Assembly: GCA_002633025.1 (NCBI GenBank)
Contig: NMRB01003116.1
Span: forward strand, 1-64,000
DNA length: 64,000 bases
DNA from: Notospermus geniculatus
Taxonomy: Eukaryota; Nemertea; Pilidiophora; Heteronemertea; Lineidae
Direction: 5' to 3'
Each line of letters opens with the position of its first letter. Within the stretch, counting starts at the first letter, position 1. Below, in pieces: positions 34,136 to 44,100 of the stretch. Both the position numbers and the translations under genes were made by a program. Under the pieces are notes generated by a model that had not been told where the DNA came from, did not search any database, and saw only the letters and a list, made by a program, of their open reading frames with translations.

Positions 34136-35977
34136 GACCAAGGTGGTCAGGAGAGAGTTATTGCATATGCCAGCAAGACCCTAAATAAGAGTGAGAGAAA
34201 TTACTGCGTGACCGACAAGGAGCTGTTAGCAGTGAAGTCGTTCGTAGAACACTTCAAGCATTACCTCCTTGGACGTCACTTCGTAATTCGGACTGACCAC
34301 ATGCCTTTAAAGTGGATTTATAGTATGCGAGAGCCTAAAGGTCGTGTCGCCCGCTGGATCGAGATACTCTCACAATATGATTTCGAGATCCAGTGGAGAC
34401 CCGGAAGAAAGCACCAGAATGCAGATGTCCTCAGTCGTTGTCCTCATCCGAGTGATTGCCAGTGCGATATTGAAGGAGAGACCCTCCCATGCGGACTTTG
34501 TCCCAAATGTCGGAAGAAATCAGAGAGTATGGAGAGTACTTTATTTCCTTCTGAGAAAACTCGGAGAACGACCAGGTCCCAAGTGAAAGCAAGCAATGAA
34601 GTGAAATGGGCACTTCCGTATTCTCCGGCGAATCTGAGTCGGATGCAGAGAGAAGACCCTGACATAGAACCAGTGATCCAATGGTTGGAGGAAGGACAGC
34701 GTCCTTACGGGCCAGCAGTCTGCAAGACTAGCCCCGCCTCCAGACATTATTGGAGCAATTGGAATTGTCTTCAACTCATTGATCACGTGTTATTCAGACG
34801 TTTCTACAAGAAAGATGGTACCGCCGAGTACAATCAACTCATTGTCCCTCGGAAACTAAGGAAAGATGTCCTGAAGGAGATGCACGATTCACCTCTGTCA
34901 GGTCACCTCGGAAAGAAGAAAACACGAGAGAGATTATTGCAAAGATTTTATTGGTTCGGTGTTCGAGAGGATTCCAACATATGGGTTGCACGTTGCGACG
35001 TGTGTGCGAGTATCAAGCCCCCGGCTAAAACTCCACGCGCCCCTCTAGGAGAGATGCCCGTTGGAGGTCCCTTGGACCGCCTCTCTACTGATATACTTGG
35101 TCCTTTACCGCTTTCAGCGAGGGGGAATAAGTATATTATGGTCGTCACCGACCACTTCACGAAATGGACAGAAATATTCGCCATCCCGGATCAAACCGCG
35201 GAAACATGTGCAAGTGTACTCCTTAATGAAGTGATTGCCCGGTTTGGAACGCCCATCGATCTCCACTCCGATCAAGGACGTAATTACGAGAGTCACATCT
35301 TTAAAGAACTCTGTCGCTTGCTGGAAATAAGGAAGACACGGACTTCCCCTGCCAATCCAAAGTGTAACGGGCAGTGCGAGCGGTTCAATAAGACTCTGAT
35401 CCGAATGATAAAAGCTTACCTTAAAGGACAGCAAGATCAATGGGACGTCAATCTTGGTTGTCTGGCAGCAGCCTATAGGGCCACGCCCCAGGAATCTACC
35501 AAATTCACTCCAAACCTCCTCATGTTGGGGAGAGAAGTAAGACTCCCCGCAGAAGTTATGTTCCCATACCGACCCGGGATCAACGAAGACGAAGTGATGT
35601 CGTATGGCGAATATGTAGATGCGCTGCGGGAACGAATGGTCACCGCCCACGAGGTGACAAGGAATAATCTTCAGGCAGCGGCCGAACGTAACCGACAACA
35701 CCATGATGGAAAGACCGTCCTACATCACTACCAAATCGGAGATGCTGTCTGGTACACTACGGACATTAGCCAACTGCACATTGCTCCTAAACTGCGGAAA
35801 GCCTATGAAGGTCCCTACTTGATAATCAAGAAAATAAACGATTTGGACTACATTATCCAAATGGATAAGAGGGGCAAGAATAAGCGAGTGCATCATGACA
35901 AGTTGAAACCCTACATCGGTGAAAGCCCACCACCATGGTTCCGCAGCGTCACTCGAAATTTAAAAAATGCCAACTAG
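34136..35977 (+). CDS. pol: Ty3/gypsy pol, C-terminal part: RNase H and integrase
   Basis: Open from the gap to 35977. The first ~100 residues are the RT-linked RNase H (VIAYASKTLNKSERNY, TDHMPLKWIY, ending NADVLSRCP). Next comes the integrase HHCC zinc finger (H and H around SPLSGHLG, then CDVCASIK). The DDE core shows its first Asp in DRLSTDILGPLP, its second in DLHSDQGR and the Glu in GQCERFNK. The C-terminus has a GPYLIIKK...HDKLKPY block typical of the gypsy integrase tail. The order RNase H then integrase identifies Ty3/gypsy rather than Ty1/copia. The frame has no stop, so the copy is young or well kept in this part, but it lacks its 5' half. It ends about 260 bp before the next ORF of the element. 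Confidence 0.9.
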   Translation, partial: DQGGQERVIAYASKTLNKSERNYCVTDKELLAVKSFVEHFKHYLLGRHFVIRTDHMPLKWIYSMREPKGRVARWIEILSQYDFEIQWRPGRKHQNADVLSRCPHPSDCQCDIEGETLPCGLCPKCRKKSESMESTLFPSEKTRRTTRSQVKASNEVKWALPYSPANLSRMQREDPDIEPVIQWLEEGQRPYGPAVCKTSPASRHYWSNWNCLQLIDHVLFRRFYKKDGTAEYNQLIVPRKLRKDVLKEMHDSPLSGHLGKKKTRERLLQRFYWFGVREDSNIWVARCDVCASIKPPAKTPRAPLGEMPVGGPLDRLSTDILGPLPLSARGNKYIMVVTDHFTKWTEIFAIPDQTAETCASVLLNEVIARFGTPIDLHSDQGRNYESHIFKELCRLLEIRKTRTSPANPKCNGQCERFNKTLIRMIKAYLKGQQDQWDVNLGCLAAAYRATPQESTKFTPNLLMLGREVRLPAEVMFPYRPGINEDEVMSYGEYVDALRERMVTAHEVTRNNLQAAAERNRQHHDGKTVLHHYQIGDAVWYTTDISQLHIAPKLRKAYEGPYLIIKKINDLDYIIQMDKRGKNKRVHHDKLKPYIGESPPPWFRSVTRNLKNAN

Positions 35978-36240
35978 AGCTTCAGATTTCGTTGTCCGAT
36001 CATTCTGTATCGACAATTATTGATTTCTTCAAATACATATTATAAAAAAAAAATGGAACGGGCCTTGTAGTTTTTATACATGCTGTCCAATTCTTCATTC
36101 ATCATTTTGATATGCCATATTAAGCAATCTTCATAAGCTATAACATGAACGTCTTATAGTTACATAAATTGGTTTAAAATCACATACCTCACATGTTTGA
36201 TGCCTGCAACTTAAAAAATTTCTGTTCTCTATCTCTTCAG

Positions 36241-37149
36241 ATGGCAGAACCTAACGACACCTTCGGCGCAGCGCTCCTGTCTGCCGCCACTACCTTCTAT
36301 AGATGTCGCCTGTGTAGTTTCCTGGGCAAGGAGAAGGAGGCAACCCTCCATGTCGTCCGCCACCATCTGCCAAAAGAGGAGGTTCCATTCTTTTGCACTG
36401 TATGCCAGTTGCGAATGAACAACGAGAGATTTGCCAGCCGACATGCCAGGCGGACCCACAAAGCGGCCTTTTACCGCATAATTCAACACAACCCAGCCAA
36501 GCTGACTCCCTTCCGATTACGCGGCTACCTACAGCCCGTGACCGATGAGCTGGCCCTAAAGACAAAACAAGCCCTGGACACCCTACAACCCCCACGGTCG
36601 GAAACGCCACCTCCGCCTGGGGAGCCTCTTCCTGACGTGGACAGTGAGGACGGCGGTGACCATACCCCAATGGGAGAATTTAGTCCATTCCCACCGAGCG
36701 ATGGTGAAGACGCGATAGTTGTCGATGAGGAAGTGACCAATGGACCTGAAGAGCCAAATCCTGCGGACCCCAAAGTTTCCCTTGACGTCAGTCTGGAATC
36801 CCTCTCCGGACTCTTGGACGCGCTAGAGGATCCACAGATAGAACTGCTAGAAGAACCTGCACGCCGAGTTGTGATGTCTTCACCGAAGTGTAGGCCTACC
36901 ATTATCCCCTCTGATGTACAGGTTGTCCCTGCCCCCATTTCTCCTCTGCCGCAGACTCCACCCCGGAAGTCTGCGCCCCCTGACGATACAGTAGATGTCG
37001 TCAGGCGGGAAGTAAGCTTGCAGTTGGAGAAATGGAGGCAGGAACTCCTTCCCGCTTCTCAAAATTTGTTGTCGAAAGAAATATTGGAAGTGCTAAAGAG
37101 CATCGATTCTAGTCTGAAGGTGTTGGTTAACAGGAATAAATCAAAGTGA
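36241..37149 (+). CDS. Accessory C2H2 zinc-finger ORF downstream of gypsy pol
   Basis: This 302-codon frame, open upstream to 36193, starts with ATG at 36241 directly after a splice-acceptor-like 'ctctatctcttcag'. It may be translated from a spliced subgenomic RNA. Residues ~20-41 (YRCRLCSF, then H and H) and ~50-72 (FFCTVCQL, then H and H) are two C2H2-type zinc fingers. The middle is rich in Pro, Glu and Asp. The C-terminus looks helical (VRREVSLQLEKWRQELLP). It sits where env is found in some gypsy elements but has no signal peptide or membrane segment. It may bind nucleic acid, which is inferred. Codon use and the intact frame argue for a real gene. A TAGGCCTA octamer lies in frame near 36890. 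Confidence 0.7.
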   Translation: MAEPNDTFGAALLSAATTFYRCRLCSFLGKEKEATLHVVRHHLPKEEVPFFCTVCQLRMNNERFASRHARRTHKAAFYRIIQHNPAKLTPFRLRGYLQPVTDELALKTKQALDTLQPPRSETPPPPGEPLPDVDSEDGGDHTPMGEFSPFPPSDGEDAIVVDEEVTNGPEEPNPADPKVSLDVSLESLSGLLDALEDPQIELLEEPARRVVMSSPKCRPTIIPSDVQVVPAPISPLPQTPPRKSAPPDDTVDVVRREVSLQLEKWRQELLPASQNLLSKEILEVLKSIDSSLKVLVNRNKSK

Positions 37150-37174
37150 ACTGTGTAATGTATGTCATAGGACA

Positions 37175-37243
37175 TCGGGTTGGGACACTAGCATGGATTT
37201 AGTGACTCGAATCTAGATCCTGGCTAGTGAGCCCAACCCAGGT
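37175..37243. repeat. Stem-loop just after the accessory ORF
   Basis: GGTTGGGACACTAGC and GCTAGTGAGCCCAACC are imperfect inverse complements around a ~30 bp loop. It may lie near the start of the 3' LTR or be a small hairpin. Confidence 0.5.
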
Positions 37244-37249
37244 AAGTAT

Positions 37250-38600
37250 AAATGTGTAATGACCCTGTGTAATGACCCTGTGCGATTGCAATTGATTGAG
37301 ACTGACCTCTTTTTTTTTTTTTAATGGAATTTCCGATTACTATGTAAATGAGTTACCATGTATTGTATTGTCTAATGCTATTGGAACACCGGAGACGTTA
37401 ATATGTCGATGATGGTCTATTGGAATACCGGAGACACAAATGTGTTGATGATGGTCATGTTAATGTTAATGCTAATGTTACTCCGAAATTGTTTAATGAG
37501 ATTACAGTATTTAAATTTTATTATGACGTCATTAGAACTCAGGAACTTAAAGCTGACCTGTACATTTTTCTAGTCCGCCTGATTTTTGTGAACTTTGTGT
37601 CCTGTGCGTTAGTTGGCATCTTGGGAAAGCGCCGAGGACGGCTTGCTGTTTTAGAGGAGGGTAGTGAGACGACCTAGCCGGTGTACTGCTTCCTTTTGTA
37701 CAGGGAAATGTACAGCACTTGCAGTGCATTGGCTGGGTCTGATCGCTGCCATCCTCCCTCACCTTTATTTAGTGTTTTCCCATGATGACAACTCGCACCG
37801 GCCGCACTGTTTTTCCTCTCAGATGTTACATTTTGATTGTCCTATGGTTCGAAGTTGTGAGAGGAATCTATTGGTGAGTATTTTATCAATTTGTCTCCGC
37901 GAAATTGCTCAGTTTGTCCACAGTCGGCCATGTTGGTTTGCTGTGGCGGTAATTTCAAATTCTTAGACTCCAATTGAACCTACTAATTGCAGCGTTTTAG
38001 GCCTATAAATTTAAGCGACTTGTTTCAGAATAATCTGGTTTCATGTACTTAGGTACTTTGAGATGTTTTNGTTATTATACTGTTGTAATTAACTGTTCCA
38101 ACTAATGATCTAATTAGGCATTTTCTAAGCCCTAAATACCTAATCATTAGGCCCGTTAGTTATAGCGATGATGCGTGGTACTATATGACGTCACTTGACG
38201 TACTGCCGCGATTGGTGTGCGGCGGTTCACTCGAGGCTATAAAAGCCGGCACTGACGCCGCGCGCGTCAGACTGCTCGGTTTCACCAGCCAGTCTCCTCT
38301 CCACTAGTTCCACTAGTGCGATCTACCTGGCCGACTAGTATTTGAACGGACGTCAACCCAACTACGTGCCGTACAGTTGCCATGGTAATTAGCCTTGCAA
38401 AGATTCAGCCAGAAACCTAGCCTTGGAAACCCATAAATAAATATGCATATGACCATTGTATGAACAAATAAACGAATATTTTATTATTGATTATATAATA
38501 AATGGAGTAATCGGATTTTCTGCCTCATCTTCGTTTCTGTGTCACGGCAAATCCCCCCCGTCAGACTCCGTCTTGCAAGAGCAGGGGCTGTGACACACTT
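37250..38600 (+). promoter_or_regulatory. LTR-like region of the gypsy element with TATA box and polyadenylation signals
   Basis: A CRE-like TGACGTCA near 38187 and 'ggctataaaagccgg' (TATA box at ~38237) precede a GC-rich start region by about 30 bp. AATAAA-type signals follow at ~38436-38500. This layout fits an LTR with U3, R and U5. 'tgtcacggc' at ~38540 and 'ggctgtgaca' at ~38585 could mark ends. No second LTR is present to confirm the limits. A single-n gap lies at 38070. Confidence 0.5.
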
Positions 38601-38691
38601 CCTTATCTCAATTGAACGGCCCCAAGGTAGCCCCTTAGACCCCTTTTGGTGTAGATCTTTCCTAGTCCCGGTCCCTAGTCCCAAGTTCTAT

Positions 38692-38835
38692 AAACTCTCC
38701 ACAAGATGTGCGAGACAGGTGTCCTATAAACGGTCTCCACAAGATGTGCGAGACAGGTGTCCTATAAACGGTCTCCACAAGACGTGCGAGACAAGTGTCC
38801 TATAAACGGTCTCCACAAGACGTGCGAGACAACGC
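38692..38835. repeat. Tandem repeat, 38-bp unit, ~4 copies
   Basis: 'ctccacaagatgtgcgagac' followed by 'aggtgtcctataaacggt' repeats four times, the last copies with single changes. It lies next to the LTR-like region and may be part of the element. Confidence 0.85.
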
Positions 38836-39172
38836 CCCGTTATCCTATTGTCACAGTGATCCCAAAAATACCGCTCGGCTGTGACACCAGTATGGTTGTT
38901 TTATTTGTGTGAAAATTTTTGAACAAAAATCCTGTGAATTTTTTACAGTGGATTTTAGAGGATATATCGGTTTCTGAACGATAAAATTCTCAGAAGGTGT
39001 CAAAATATGTAATGTCTGTATATTCGGATTTATAGCTCCTAACAATTTTGCCTTTCTATGATGAGTTGGTGAAATGACTGAAGTTGACGTTGACGTGGGA
39101 TTATATAGGCCTAGGCAGATTTCGAGGTTATCCTGCAACGGGGTCTCTATTTGGCGCGTAGGGCTATTACTT

Positions 39173-39370
39173 TATAGAGGCCTTGCAATGACGTCATCCT
39201 GGCGGCCATGCTGAGGGGCAAGTGGGCAGAGGTGTGAACTGACCGTGACGTGGCCTGCGTGAAATGCGCGACGTCAGTGTTTGGCGTAACGTCATTGGGA
39301 CATTTTGCTGCGCCTCTGCAGTATGTGCCCCCCAGCATGGCGGCTTGTGACGTCATTTGCAAGGCCTCTA
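39173..39370. mobile_element. MITE with CRE-like TGACGTCA in its ends
   Basis: ATAGAGGCCTTGCAATGACG on the left pairs with the right end finishing TTGCAAGGCCTCTAT. The pairing continues through 'ggcggccatgctg' and 'cagcatggcggc'. The interior has further GACGT motifs. No frame. Confidence 0.8.
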
Positions 39371-39707
39371 TTCGCGGAGAGTGAGTGAAGCGGTTTACTG
39401 TTGTTTGTACGCAATGCGCAGTGCGCAGGTAGTAGACCGGGGAGGAGATCTAGCATCGCGTAATGTTATTGGCAAATTGCGCCAATTGTGCTGCTTCCGT
39501 TTCTTTCCGTGGATAGGACTGTTAATCACTGGTTGTTGTGTACGCTATCATGTGTGTCTATATGCCAATACACGGCTGCTGAAGCCTAAGGGAATGAAGC
39601 CAAGTGGCACCCCTGAAGTCACCTTGTGAACCCTGTCGCCGCCAGCGGCTTGCATACTATCCCTGTGTATCGAAGAGGTCGTCTGGCAAGTGGCATGGTG
39701 CGCATGA

Positions 39708-39782
39708 TAGCCTAGTTCCACTGGCCTCCACAGATGGCGTTGGGGTGGGCGGGTGGGTGGGAGGCCAGTGGAACCAGGCTAT
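39708..39782. repeat. Hairpin around a (GGGT)n loop
   Basis: 'tagcctagttccactggcct' pairs with 'aggccagtggaaccaggcta'. The loop is G-rich (ggtgggcgggtgggtgggag) and could form a quadruplex on this strand. Confidence 0.7.
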
Positions 39783-39846
39783 ATTGCATGAAAGCAGTGG
39801 TGGGTGTGGGAGATAGAGCGTTTTGAAGTTATGGTGCTGACTTTAC

Positions 39847-40150
39847 AGGCCCGTAGCAGCCCGGGCTCTGATGAGTGGGAGGGCCCTAGCAGGGTCGGAT
39901 CCAGGATTGACAGAAAGGTTGGGTGCGTAGCTCGGCAGACGCGGTCAGAACGGGAAAGTGGAAGCCCAAAGGGGGGTCTGGGGTCCTCCCCCAGAAAAAA
40001 ATTGACAATTTAAGTGCTTTAGATGCATTTTCCTGGGATCTGAGAGCAAAAATATGGACATATAAAATGGACATTTGGGCAAAGGTATTTTTGGCAAAAA
40101 AAAGTGTGCATGGGGGGCGGGGCTTGGACCCCCGGCTGCTACGGGCCTGC
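39847..40150. mobile_element. hAT-like MITE with CAGGCCCGTAGCAGCC ends
   Basis: CAGGCCCGTAGCAGCCCGGG and the right-hand GGCTGCTACGGGCCTG are inverse complements, ~300 bp apart. The interior has 'ggggtcctcccccagaaaaa'. No transposase. Confidence 0.7.
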
Positions 40151-41181
40151 TTTATCATTGGACTGGTGGACTCGGCTTTGTACGGGGGAGGGGAACCAAT
40201 GTAGGCCTAGGCCTACAGCTAACTTCTGAGCGGTTGGATTTAGACCCTATAAATGTAGGCCTATTACCGGTACCGCAGGCTACTACAGATAGAATATATA
40301 TGGGGACAGTGAATCAATAAGCATGGTTTTGAATATTTTCAGTTGTTACAATAATAGTAAATTGCAGTTTTAATGTTAAATTACACAAAATGGGACCAAA
40401 TAGGCCTACTCCATAAAGTGATTTCCATTAGTGCCAAACCAATTAAGAACATCATTGACTGATTCAGAGGCACCATGTTTCTATCTGTTGGTAGGCCTAA
40501 TACAAATCCAACCGTTCAGAAGTTAGCTGTAAGCCGACATTGTTTCCCCTGCCCCTGTACAAAGCCGAGTCCACCAGTCCAATGATGAAGTCAGTACCAT
40601 GCTCATCTCCCACACCTACCACTGCTTTCATGCCAGACGACCAGTTCGATACACAGGGATACGGTACATGCAATACTGTAGTGTGCCAGAAAATTGGTAC
40701 CTTTCCACCTACCCTGACCCCCTGGGCTCCCAGTCTGGGGGGGGGGGGCACTGATACTGCGTGTCTCTCTGTTTTTGAGTGTCCGCCACACAATGAAGCG
40801 GACATTCTCATAGGGAGGCAATTCTCATTCATTACACCTGCCTATATCGGCCAGTAGGTCAGAAGATAATAAATTTCATTTTTTACCAGTCGGCCTACAT
40901 AGTCATTGAGTGTAAAATCAATACATGATAGGAGAGAGAGAGAGAGAGCAAGCGAGAGCATCCTGGGATTCGAATGGTTTGATCAAGATCAGTATTAATC
41001 TGTCCGGTAGGTTGTTCGACGTTTTTCTCCTGCTTTCTAGCCATGAATATTCTGCACAGGTCCTCGCTTTGCTTGCTGACCATCTTATCGACATCGCTTT
41101 CAACTATCGCCCGACCCTACTTTCCCCATCTAGATCTATTTTCAGATGGTTCTTTCATTCTTCCTTTTCAGAAGGACCATC
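40151..41181 (+). promoter_or_regulatory. Upstream region of gene E with the conserved block
   Basis: 40151-40740 is AT-rich with five TAGGCCTA octamers, and part of it (40540-40580) is an inverted repeat of 40140-40230 ('aagccgagtccaccagtcca'). From ~40760 to 41181 it matches the upstream blocks of C and D, ending with a 'ccttttcag' acceptor just before 'aaggaccatcATG'. A 5' UTR intron is likely. Confidence 0.5.
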
Positions 41182-44100
41182 ATGATAGGTAAACTATTCG
41201 CATTAGCCATCTTGAACGCCATCCTAGCCGGTGTTATCTACTGGTGGACCAGGCCAATCTCATTACCACTTAGAGAGCATCCGAACAAGGAGTATGATTA
41301 CATAATCGGTGAGCAACACTCTCACTTAGCCTACACATCTTTCAGCCCATGCACTGTCGTATTTCATTGTCTATATATCCACCCCTATGACCTTTGAGGC
41401 AACATAAGGACTGTACGTGGAACTGCAAAGCACAAGGCGAATGTTCACACAACTGACCAAAGTGAGAGTTCTTTGCCGCCCAGTGATCTGTCACTCGAAA
41501 GAAAACGGGGTCCGTCACTCTGAAATGCAACCACCCGTACAGTGGCAACTTTGCTGGCGGGACCGAAAGGCCCAACAATCATCTGACCCTGTCATGCCCT
41601 GACTTCCTCTCTATCTCTTCCCACTTCATGAGAGCAGTCGGCGGTGGGGCTGCAGGGTGCGTGCTCGCCAGACGACTGTCCGAGGATCCCAAGAACATGG
41701 TCTTGCTCCTGGAAGCGGGTAACGACGGTACCGCCAAGAGCCTGGCGGTCCCCTTCGACGGTATGTTACAGCTTCACACGGAAGAGCACGATTGGAGGTA
41801 CAAGACCATCAAGCAGGAGAAGGCATGTCATGGCTTGCCAAATAAGGTACTGCACAATACTGGTTTTAGTTGGGAGGGTTTGTCTGAATCCTTTTCTTGC
41901 GTTTTGGCTCGAAGACTGGCGCTGAATTGTACCTGTCCCTCTCTCCTGCGTAAAATCGTACTACTGCTCGATACAGAGTGTGAAGGCCTCTCAATCGTTC
42001 CTCTCAATGCTTCAGGAATGTCCATGGCCTCGCGGCAAGACACTGGGCGGAACCACGGCCATCAATGGCATGTTGTACGCGAGGGGCAACAAGGCCGACT
42101 TCGATGACTGGGAGCGGGAAGGTGCTACTGGATGGAACTACGAGGAGGTGCTGCCCTATTTCAAGAAATCCGAGGGCATGGTGGATGAGAAGCTCTCGAA
42201 TTCCTGTAAGTTGTTCTGGAGGTCTCCCCACTGGATGGCTTGGCATTACAACCTGTAGTTGGACTCGAACTGCTGCTCTTCTGCCCGGCCCCTCTCGGTT
42301 AGGGATGGGTACAAATGTACTGAAGCCTTTCAGCTCTTAAACCCATACGCCATAGAGGTAGGTGGGCCTGTGCTTTGCAATCCTGCCACCAACCACACAC
42401 GGCCGTGTCTCTTGTAAAAGTTTGCTCCTACTTCCAGCTTACCATGGGACATCCGGACCGCTCCATGTTGAAATCACCAAATTCTCCAAGTTGGCGGAGC
42501 TAGTCATGGAAGCAAGGGAAGAACTCAAAATGGGGAAGAGTGAAGACTACAATGGTGCAGAGCAGTTGGGCATTCACTACCCTCAGACTTTTATTGTTAA
42601 CGGTATCAGGGGTAGCACGTCGAGGATGTTTCTGTGGCCAGTCATGGACAGACAAAACCTGCATGTTGTCGTCCATGCCCAAGTGACTAAGGTAGTGAAG
42701 GCGCCTTTCTTGATTACTGATCTGTCATTGCCTCTAGCCTGTTAGCATCTCTCGAATTCGCTGTTGGCCATGGGTGGGTGATCATTTTCAAAGAGTCGAA
42801 GGAAGTCGACATTGAAATTTTGATTGCATGAGGAGGAACATCGGGCATCCAGGGGACGTTTCTAAACCGTGACAGACAAGATCTTGTTTAAAACATTTTT
42901 CCACACTTTGGCAGGTTCTCTTCAAAGGAAATACAGCCGTTGGTGTACAATACGTCAAGAACGGTACCACGAACGACGTCATGGCTAGGAAAGAGGTGCT
43001 ACTTTCAGCCGGAGCTGTGGGAAGCCCACATCTTCTACTGCTGTCAGGTGTAGGGCCAAAGCAGCACTTGCAGGACGTGGGGGTAAGCAAGAACATACTT
43101 CGACTGTGCCTATGTGCAACTCTAGACTCGAGAATGAGTCCGAGGCACTTCTTGGGATCTAAGATCACAATGAGCACGAACCTTTCTTCGGGTACTGCAT
43201 GCAGTCGAAACACCGGCGCCTGAGCTTGGTTCAGCTCACAAACGAAACCGTAGGGTGGGAGACGCTCTTGAAAGCAAAGGGTTCCTTCCACCCACGTTAC
43301 ACTGTGACCTCACTCTCCTTCTTGGGATAAAATTCCATATGGCGGTCAACTCACTTCGCTTCTTACAGGTTCCCATTGTGGCAGACGTCCCTGGCGTTGG
43401 AGAGAACTTGAAGGATCACCTGACTCCGTGGGGTCCAGAAACGCTGATCAATGAACCTGTCGCACACGTCGGAGATGACTATGTAGACTTTATAGAAAGA
43501 ATGAAATGGGAACTTTACAAAGGAGGTGAGCATCCTACGCAATCTCCAACGCAGAGGTCAGACGGATTTCGCCTTACAAGTGGAGCACACCAAAAACGCG
43601 GAATTCTGTACCTCAGTCTGCGCTTGCGAGACTGCATCCAACGTTTGCTTGTCACTGCAGGAGAACGTAGTCTAGGCAATGTTGAGTTTAGTTGCTATGT
43701 TGAGTTTAGTTGCTACATGTATAAGGTTCCTGATTGGACGTTCGTCAAACCTTCTCGAGTAATGGCGAAGGGGTCGACACGAGTGGCCAGCCAGTCAGCG
43801 TCGAATCGAGATTTCTCGGGCACTCGTTCCAGGGCACCGACGTTGGGTCCCAGTCTCTCGAATGAAACCCACCTGATGGTGTCTGGGTGCCAGAGACCAG
43901 ATTCATCCCAGGGCCTAGGAAATTCTCTCACAATTCGTCTTAACAAATGAGATGACCCGTCTTTTTCAACGGTCTTCCAGGTTTATATTCCAAGGGATAT
44001 CCAGTCGCCAATCTCATATGGTTGCGCACAAAGTACCAGAAAGCGTCGCAAACCTGGCCCGACATAGGGATCCTTGTTATTCCGAGTTTGGCTGGGTCTG

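Larger units (their letters stand above)
34134..38600 (+). mobile_element. 5'-truncated Ty3/gypsy LTR retrotransposon
   Basis: The element begins abruptly at the single-n gap (34134), so gag, protease and most of reverse transcriptase are missing. It holds the 3' part of pol, an extra ORF and an LTR-like region with TATA and AATAAA signals. It splits the upstream flank of gene E, which ends at 34133 and resumes near 40760. The truncation may be an assembly effect. The 3' limit is approximate. Confidence 0.8.
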
